Source of the DNA: Sanderia malayensis | Lineage: Eukaryota > Cnidaria > Scyphozoa > Semaeostomeae > Pelagiidae | Direction: 5' to 3' | DNA length: 64,000 bases | Assembly (NCBI GenBank): GCA_013076295.1 | Contig: RQOL01000876.1 | Location: 3,472,001-3,536,000, forward strand | In this document: piece after piece, positions 58,800-64,000 of the stretch | How positions within the stretch are numbered: position 1 is the first letter of the stretch | Layout: every line of letters starts with the position of its first letter | Notes under the pieces: generated by a model | The model's input: the letters and a program-made list of their open reading frames with translations, nothing else | Told to the model about the DNA's origin: nothing | The model's database searches: none | Made by a program: the position numbers and the translations under genes

Positions 58800-61700
58800 A
58801 CTGTTTTTTCTTAGTATAACTGGGCGTTTACCACATTGTTAGGTAGCACTGTTCAATTTGCTACACGGTTTTCAACATGGATGGCAAATACTCCGTCTGC
58901 ATGCATATTTACATTACAATAGGCGAACGAACAAGAAACAGACACTTTGAAGCTTCAAGCAGTTCAAATAAAATAATGACAACTAAAGAGATTATTTCTA
59001 AAAAATGCTTGATGAATCTAAATGTAACATTAACAACATGCAATGTCCTAATACATAGCGTGACGATCAGCTTGTAATCATAATACTTGAGATGATTATT
59101 AAAATTATATATACTTGTTGAACAACGAACAAAATATGCATGGACTTTTGTTATTTCTTTTTTCAGAATCGAATGTTACTTGTTACATACCTGGCATGTT
59201 TTACAAATCAGCTAGCTAAGTTATGATGATCCCTGAGGCTATATTAGAGCCATACACAGTGTGGCCTGAAGCTAAATTTTAGTTCACAGCAGAACCTACT
59301 ACAATACCTAAGCAATCTGTTACGTGCAGGGCAAAGCCCACGAAACATATTGATGTTTACCATGTATACGCTAAAACAACACAATTTTAAACTCAGAATG
59401 GGCTTAGGCCAAGATTCTGACGTTACAATGTATGGGGTGCGTTAAAAAATGTATTTACGTTTGCCATCCCTCCAAGAAGGAGGCGTGCTTGATGAACGAG
59501 CGTTTATAAATGAAATTCAAAAAATAATTTATTTATTAGTCTAACCAACAAGCGATCTAAATGTATCAATTTCTTTAAGGAGAATTAAAATTACAGCGTG
59601 TGGATTTTGGTTTATGTGGGATGATAGAATGATAACAATGAAATTGGGGGGGGGGACAGACAAACCAGTCTCGAAGACCGAACGAGCAGCACACAACTGC
59701 GACCGCTGGCCAATTTTTTTGCGGAAAATGTCTCATACGAAACTGCGTGCTCTGGTCAGCAGAGAAGGGCCGGTCTGTCACTCGAAATAGCGAAGACATA
59801 TGGGATACGATTAACAGCATAGGTAAAATAAGTAAATGGATATGTGCACAAATAAAATGAAAAGATCTGGGTACTACAATACGAGGGATATATATAAGAA
59901 TGAATATATTGTATATATATGTGTGTGTGTGGCTACATTATCTTGGGGAACTACAAATTTACGTATAAACGCAAAAAGGATCAGTGATCTCTCTGAAGAA
60001 ATTGGACATAGGATGGGGTGCGAAATTAAAAAACATCGGGTCTATTTAAGATATGTTAATTAAAACGATATACGTAGTGGAAAATATCAAGCATATATAT
60101 GACAATGTTTACAACCATGATTAAACACTCTGGCCTGGCCGCTAGGGTTGAATTCCTTTCGCGAGACGGGTATTAAAGAGATGGGTGCAGTATTTGATAG
60201 AGGCAAATTGCCTGTTGTTTTCTTTTGTAAAAATGGCTCGGATCAAATGCGAAGTTGAAAAAATTGGCGCCACTCAAAAGTGAAATTGAATGCTTATAGA
60301 GAGCGTTGTTTGGCAACGACGCATTCCTGATATCACATGCAGCTGAAAATGTTGTTATAGAACAAACGAACCTATTGTTCGAAATCTTGAATGGATAATA
60401 AAACCACCAGGTTGCTTGGTGGCAATTAAAATCGGCCTATCGGGTTTGTCACATTGACCCTTGACCGACGGGGGTCAAAGGACAATGTAGCAAAAAAGTG
60501 GCCAAAGGTCGACGAAATAGTTTTGACACCTTAACGGCCTCACTAAAAGTTATGATGACAGGAATTGATCTCAGCAGGATTTCATCGACAAAAGCAGTGG
60601 GCAATATAATAAAAATTTCTGTTTTATTATTTATTTCCGCCGATGCTTCATAATTCACTGGTTTAGAATTAGGTGTAATTAGCCAAGGCTATGGTGCTTG
60701 GCATTTGGAAATAATAACCTAGAAAGCGGGAATCATGTCAAGCTGTCAAATCTTAGATTAACAAACGGTGACGTGTTCACACACAGCTAAATTCAAAAAC
60801 AACACATTGCTTCATCAAGCCACACGATAATCAGCGATATTGACCTTGGGTAACGACGCTTCCGGCGTCCCAATTAGAAAAGCAATAATAGAGTCATTCC
60901 TGTCACGCAATTTAAAAAATTACAAAGATAGAAATAAAAAATTTTGTTCTTCAAGAACACTAAACTAAACTAATGAAATTCGAGTTGGTTTTCATGAATA
61001 CAAATCCTGGGAAAATATTGACGCAAATATCTAAACCCATTGATAGTTTAAATTCTTTGAAAGGCTAACGAATTTTAGAGGTTATAATTAACGGTGAATT
61101 GCAATAGGTATTGATCGTAAATGAACTAATTGCAGCATTCTCCTACCACAAATATTGTGATGCAATTTTAAACATTGCTAGAACAAGGCCACGTCTACTT
61201 ATTGCATGGTGAAAAATGTGAATTAATGCCTACACAAGACGTGATCTACGAAAATACCGTCCTAACCTTAGTTGAAACACCTATTGGTTATATACGGCTT
61301 ATGTGTGTGACTGTGTGGGTGTGTGCAATTCATTTGAATGCAATAAAAACTAAAATATTAAAGATTAATATTAATGGGCTTTGGTTTGCGGCCGCCTTGG
61401 GGGTCTCAAGACCAATGTAAACACCAGTTGTAAACTTATGAAAATAGCGAGGGGTAATAATTTGGCAATGGTAAACAGGAAAAAGAAGGTTGGAATTGAG
61501 GGACTTGTATTGCGTTAACTATTGGACTTCGATATGACTATATGATACAATTGATTAGAATATACATTTGATGAACTGGAACAAAACCCGAAATGTAAAT
61601 GCTAAGAAAATGACACATCACTAGAGGTGTACTTTTATACAATACACTGAAAAATCAATATCTATATCTATATATATGATTTGTTCTGATAATATACTAC

Positions 61701-62160
61701 CACCAGACAACGCATTCCTTCGTAATATAAAATTAAAAAAGCTTGTAAGCTATACATGAAGTACAACGAATTTTGCATGCATGTGCGTAACTTTGTATGA
61801 TGTATGCATATACAGTAAGAATCCGCATGTAAGAACCAATGGACTAATTTCGCTCAAAACAACAGAAGAAACAATAGCCTGTTGCTTTTGAACAATAGGC
61901 TGGAGGGAAAATTTGCAGGTTCTCACATGTGGGTTTTTACTGTATTGGATGAAGGGAAAATCCATCAACAAAACGTGTTTGCTCAGAATCTTAAAGCTGC
62001 AAAGAAATACACAAAAAAACAAGCTGGTCTGACATCAAAATGGGAATATAAATTTCAGAAAACAAGGGGAAGGAATAATGAGGGATTTGCTGTCATTGTT
62101 GTGTTGAAGAATAGCTTCACACTTTTGGAAATATATCAATCATTTCTCTGCAGTTTTAAG
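58800..62160. other. Gene-free region and TRIM71 3'UTR / downstream flank
   Basis: No recognised exons. It contains short homopolymer and dinucleotide tracts (12 G near 59646, (TA/TG)n near 59906-59930) and one MITE-like hairpin at 61811-61944. The end nearest 62204 must include the TRIM71 3'UTR. Confidence 0.5.
61811..61944. mobile_element. 134-bp MITE-like inverted repeat
   Basis: TACAGTAAGAATCCGCATGT at the left pairs imperfectly with ACATGTGGGTTTTTACTGTA at the right, through about 27 bp. The interior has a second hairpin (AACAATAGCCTGTTGC against GAACAATAGGCT). Same length and a similar terminus (TACMGTAA) to the element at 49995-50128. Confidence 0.55.
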
Positions 62161-62178
62161 TTGCTACTCTGAACTCTG

Positions 62179-62195
62179 ACCCCTTCTAAAGGGGT
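62179..62195 (-). promoter_or_regulatory. 7-bp stem, 3-nt loop hairpin in the TRIM71 3'UTR
   Basis: In the minus-strand transcript the sequence ACCCCTT-TAG-AAGGGGT forms a perfect 7-bp stem with a triloop, 9 nt after the TRIM71 stop codon. LIN-41/TRIM71 NHL domains are known to bind small RNA stem-loops with three-base loops. Confidence 0.45.
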
Positions 62196-62204
62196 GTAAG
62201 TTCA

Positions 62205-64000
62205 TTAAAAGCCTTGAATGCGATTATTACCGAAATCGACAACAAGAATCATACCTTCAGGAGTGACGCAGATTCCGGAAGGGCGATCCATTTGGCCGGG
62301 GGCCTTTCCACATGCTCCAAACTTGCAGAGGAAGTTGCCATTCGGCTGGAATATCTGAATTCTGTGATTTCTCGAGTCTGCAACGATTATGTTGCCTTCT
62401 TGATCAATGGCCACACCTTGTGGACGCAAGAATTGTCCATTGTTGCTTCCCTCTGAGCCGAGGAAACGGGCCGTTTGAAAGTCTTGATGAATGACAAGCA
62501 ACCGATGGTTATTGAAATCAGTAACGACCATGTGGCCTTCATGATTGAATGCCACACCCCGTGGAGAATCGAAATGTTTCCAAAGGGGACCCTCAAAACC
62601 GTATTTGTTGATAAAGGTTCCGTCAGGTGAGAATAATTGCACTCGATGATTTCTTGTGTCTGAAACTAAGACACGTCCTTCGCTATTCGCTGCCACATCC
62701 CATGGGTAGGTGAATTGGCCGTTCTTGCTGCCACGCTCGCCAAATTTCAAAACAAACGTGCCATCCAATTTGAAAACCTGCACTCTGTGATTGTCTTTGT
62801 CAGCTACAATCACTCTGTTTTGATTGTCAATGCAAACGCCAGCCGGCCTATCGAATTGTCCGTTGCGCGAACCAGCCGAACCAAATTTATACATGAAATT
62901 CCCCTTGCAGTTGAACACTTGAATTCTGTTGTTGCTACGATCGGCCACAATGATATTGCCATCTCTGTCAGTGCAAACCCCCCATGGCCTGCACAATTGG
63001 CTTTCGTTCTCACCTTCAGATCCAAACTGTAGAAAACACTGTCCTACACCAGTGTAATTCCTGCCTTGACGCACGTTAACACGAAAGGGGGAATCCATTA
63101 TGGGTTGTCCTCTGATCGAGACATAGATCAGATGTTCACCTTCGCACTGTGGCCTATACGTTACTGTGTAGTTACCGTTTTGTCGGTCAAACACTTCACC
63201 ATTAAAGCGCTTTCTTTCCGGATCCTCCACCGTGACTCTCACAATGTCACCACCAATACACCGATTAGATCCTTGGTGATCCTTGGCTATCACCGTAAAC
63301 ATGCCAGTTTTGTTTCTAATAGCTCTGTGAAGGCCTTCGCCAACAGCACTGCAAAATGGAGGATAGGCGTTGCTGCTTATCGTCCCAAGCGAGCCGATGG
63401 CTGTCTGCAAAGCTTGATCGGGCGGTGTAAACAGTACGGCGTCATCTTCACACGGTTGGAGGATAAACTTCTGATTCTTAATCTCTTGTAGAACTTCGAT
63501 CAGTTTTTTAGAGCTTTCTTGGGCTTCGTTATCGTTCGACTTGTCGGAATGGGTCTTCATTTCGTCACAGGTCACTTTCGTCTTGTTGATCAGAATCTGA
63601 AGGGCTTCGATTTGCGAGTGCAACGCCTTGCCCTTGACTTGACGGATTTGTTCAACCCTTCTCAAAATGTCTCGTTCTCTTTCTTCTAAAGCAACCATGT
63701 GTCTCTTGATCGTCGTTCTAACTTCAGCTACAATGCTTTTACATCTGATTTCAACCAAATCTTTCATGGATTTCGTTCCAGTTAGACTTTCCTCCATGGC
63801 TTTCAGCTCGGCTTTCCCGTCAGCTAGGAGTTTCGACAAATTAGCTTCGCCATTTAGGCCATGCATGGAACCGGATGCCAAGAAGGAAAGGCTGTGGGAT
63901 TTGTGCTCGTTCTGGAAACACTCGCTGCAAACGAGAATGCGACAAGAACTACAGAACAAGCTCGTTTCTCTGCCATGTTTCTCGCATAGTTTACTTCGTC
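62205..64000 (-). CDS. TRIM71: TRIM71 / LIN-41 RNA-binding ubiquitin ligase (5' end off window)
   Basis: TRIM-NHL protein that represses target mRNAs and controls developmental timing and stem-cell proliferation. The frame is open from the stop at 62205-62207 to the window edge (~597 codons), so RING, B-box 1 and the start lie beyond 64000. In order: B-box 2 (CEKHGRE..LFC..C..LVCSEC, H..H), coiled coil with EERERDILRRVEQIRQVKG, a filamin/ABP280 domain (FNGEVFDRQNGNYTVTY, DSPFRVNV), then six NHL repeats (CRPWGVCTDRDGNIIVADRS, FDRPAGVC, FTYPWDVA, FDSPRGVAFNHEGH, FLRPQGVAIDQEGN, MDRPSGICVTPEG). The fourth to sixth repeats are nearly identical to vertebrate TRIM71, separating it from TRIM2/3/32. 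The visible part is a single exon. Confidence 0.96.
   Translation of the reverse strand, partial: RSKLCEKHGRETSLFCSSCRILVCSECFQNEHKSHSLSFLASGSMHGLNGEANLSKLLADGKAELKAMEESLTGTKSMKDLVEIRCKSIVAEVRTTIKRHMVALEERERDILRRVEQIRQVKGKALHSQIEALQILINKTKVTCDEMKTHSDKSNDNEAQESSKKLIEVLQEIKNQKFILQPCEDDAVLFTPPDQALQTAIGSLGTISSNAYPPFCSAVGEGLHRAIRNKTGMFTVIAKDHQGSNRCIGGDIVRVTVEDPERKRFNGEVFDRQNGNYTVTYRPQCEGEHLIYVSIRGQPIMDSPFRVNVRQGRNYTGVGQCFLQFGSEGENESQLCRPWGVCTDRDGNIIVADRSNNRIQVFNCKGNFMYKFGSAGSRNGQFDRPAGVCIDNQNRVIVADKDNHRVQVFKLDGTFVLKFGERGSKNGQFTYPWDVAANSEGRVLVSDTRNHRVQLFSPDGTFINKYGFEGPLWKHFDSPRGVAFNHEGHMVVTDFNNHRLLVIHQDFQTARFLGSEGSNNGQFLRPQGVAIDQEGNIIVADSRNHRIQIFQPNGNFLCKFGACGKAPGQMDRPSGICVTPEGMILVVDFGNNRIQGF

Noticed and set aside
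61882..62172. 96-codon plus-strand ORF
   Set aside because: It spans the MITE-like hairpin and the TRIM71 3'UTR antisense, with no family or splice context.
60000..62204. let-7 target sites (CTACCTC) in the TRIM71 3'UTR
   Set aside because: None seen by eye on the sense strand in the first ~2 kb. The UTR end is unknown, so absence is not informative.
62715..63491. Plus-strand ORFs opposite TRIM71
   Set aside because: Antisense shadows of the NHL and filamin coding sequence.
1..64000. CRISPR array, prokaryotic operon or integrated phage
   Set aside because: The gene structures, introns and families are all animal. The tandem repeats found are minisatellite or satellite types without spacer structure.

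Overview
This is an AT-rich stretch of nuclear DNA from an animal. Nearly every gene is split by short GT-AG introns of roughly 100-600 bp, and the predicted proteins are full-length orthologues of conserved metazoan families: ETO/MTG, C/EBP, E2F4/5, APCDD1, TRIM71/LIN-41, DET1, PIG-U and VARP/ANKRD27. A cilia gene (CFAP100) indicates motile cilia, and degenerate TTAGGG-type repeats fit the animal telomere sequence. The compact introns and slowly evolving proteins suggest a non-vertebrate such as a cnidarian, tunicate or sponge. The sequence alone does not settle which. All exon models were made by eye from splice signals, reading phase and recalled family sequences, with no alignment run.

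Layout. 1-6.3 kb: the 3' three quarters of an ETO/MTG (RUNX1T1/CBFA2T) co-repressor gene on the minus strand. 6.3-14.3 kb: mostly non-coding, with two weak orphan ORFs. 14.3-23.3 kb: a dense cluster of C/EBP-type bZIP (-), BLOC1S4 (+), ATP synthase epsilon (-), ECI2 (+) and CFAP100 (+). 23.4-29.4 kb: NDUFS6 (-), DET1 (-) and PIGU (+). 29.4-34.2 kb: gene-free. 34.2-39.2 kb: an APCDD1-type Wnt antagonist (+). 39.8-41.8 kb: a 2-kb inverted repeat with tRNA-like outer ends. 42.3-44.8 kb: an E2F4/5 gene (-). 45.7-46.6 kb: the last exon of an unrecognised acidic protein (-). 47.2-48.4 kb: a ~133-bp satellite containing telomere-like repeats, ending at the stop codon of ANKRD27. 48.4-56.5 kb: ANKRD27/VARP (-, 33 coding exons). 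57.3-58.8 kb: mitochondrial malonyl-CoA:ACP transacylase MCAT (+). 58.8-62.2 kb: gene-free. 62.2-64 kb: TRIM71/LIN-41 (-), running off the right edge.

Four gene pairs are head-to-head over short shared promoters: C/EBP-BLOC1S4, ATP5F1E-ECI2, DET1-PIGU and ANKRD27-MCAT. Four genes serve mitochondria: ATP5F1E and NDUFS6 in oxidative phosphorylation, ECI2 in beta-oxidation and MCAT in mitochondrial fatty-acid synthesis. Two serve lysosome-related or endosomal trafficking (BLOC1S4, ANKRD27). Four are regulators of transcription, signalling or RNA (ETO, E2F, APCDD1, TRIM71). I see no operon-like functional unit and no defence system. The most unusual elements are the large inverted repeat, the telomere-motif satellite beside ANKRD27, and several candidate autoregulatory sites: E2F sites at the E2F promoter, an amino-acid-response element at the C/EBP promoter, and a hairpin in the TRIM71 3'UTR.
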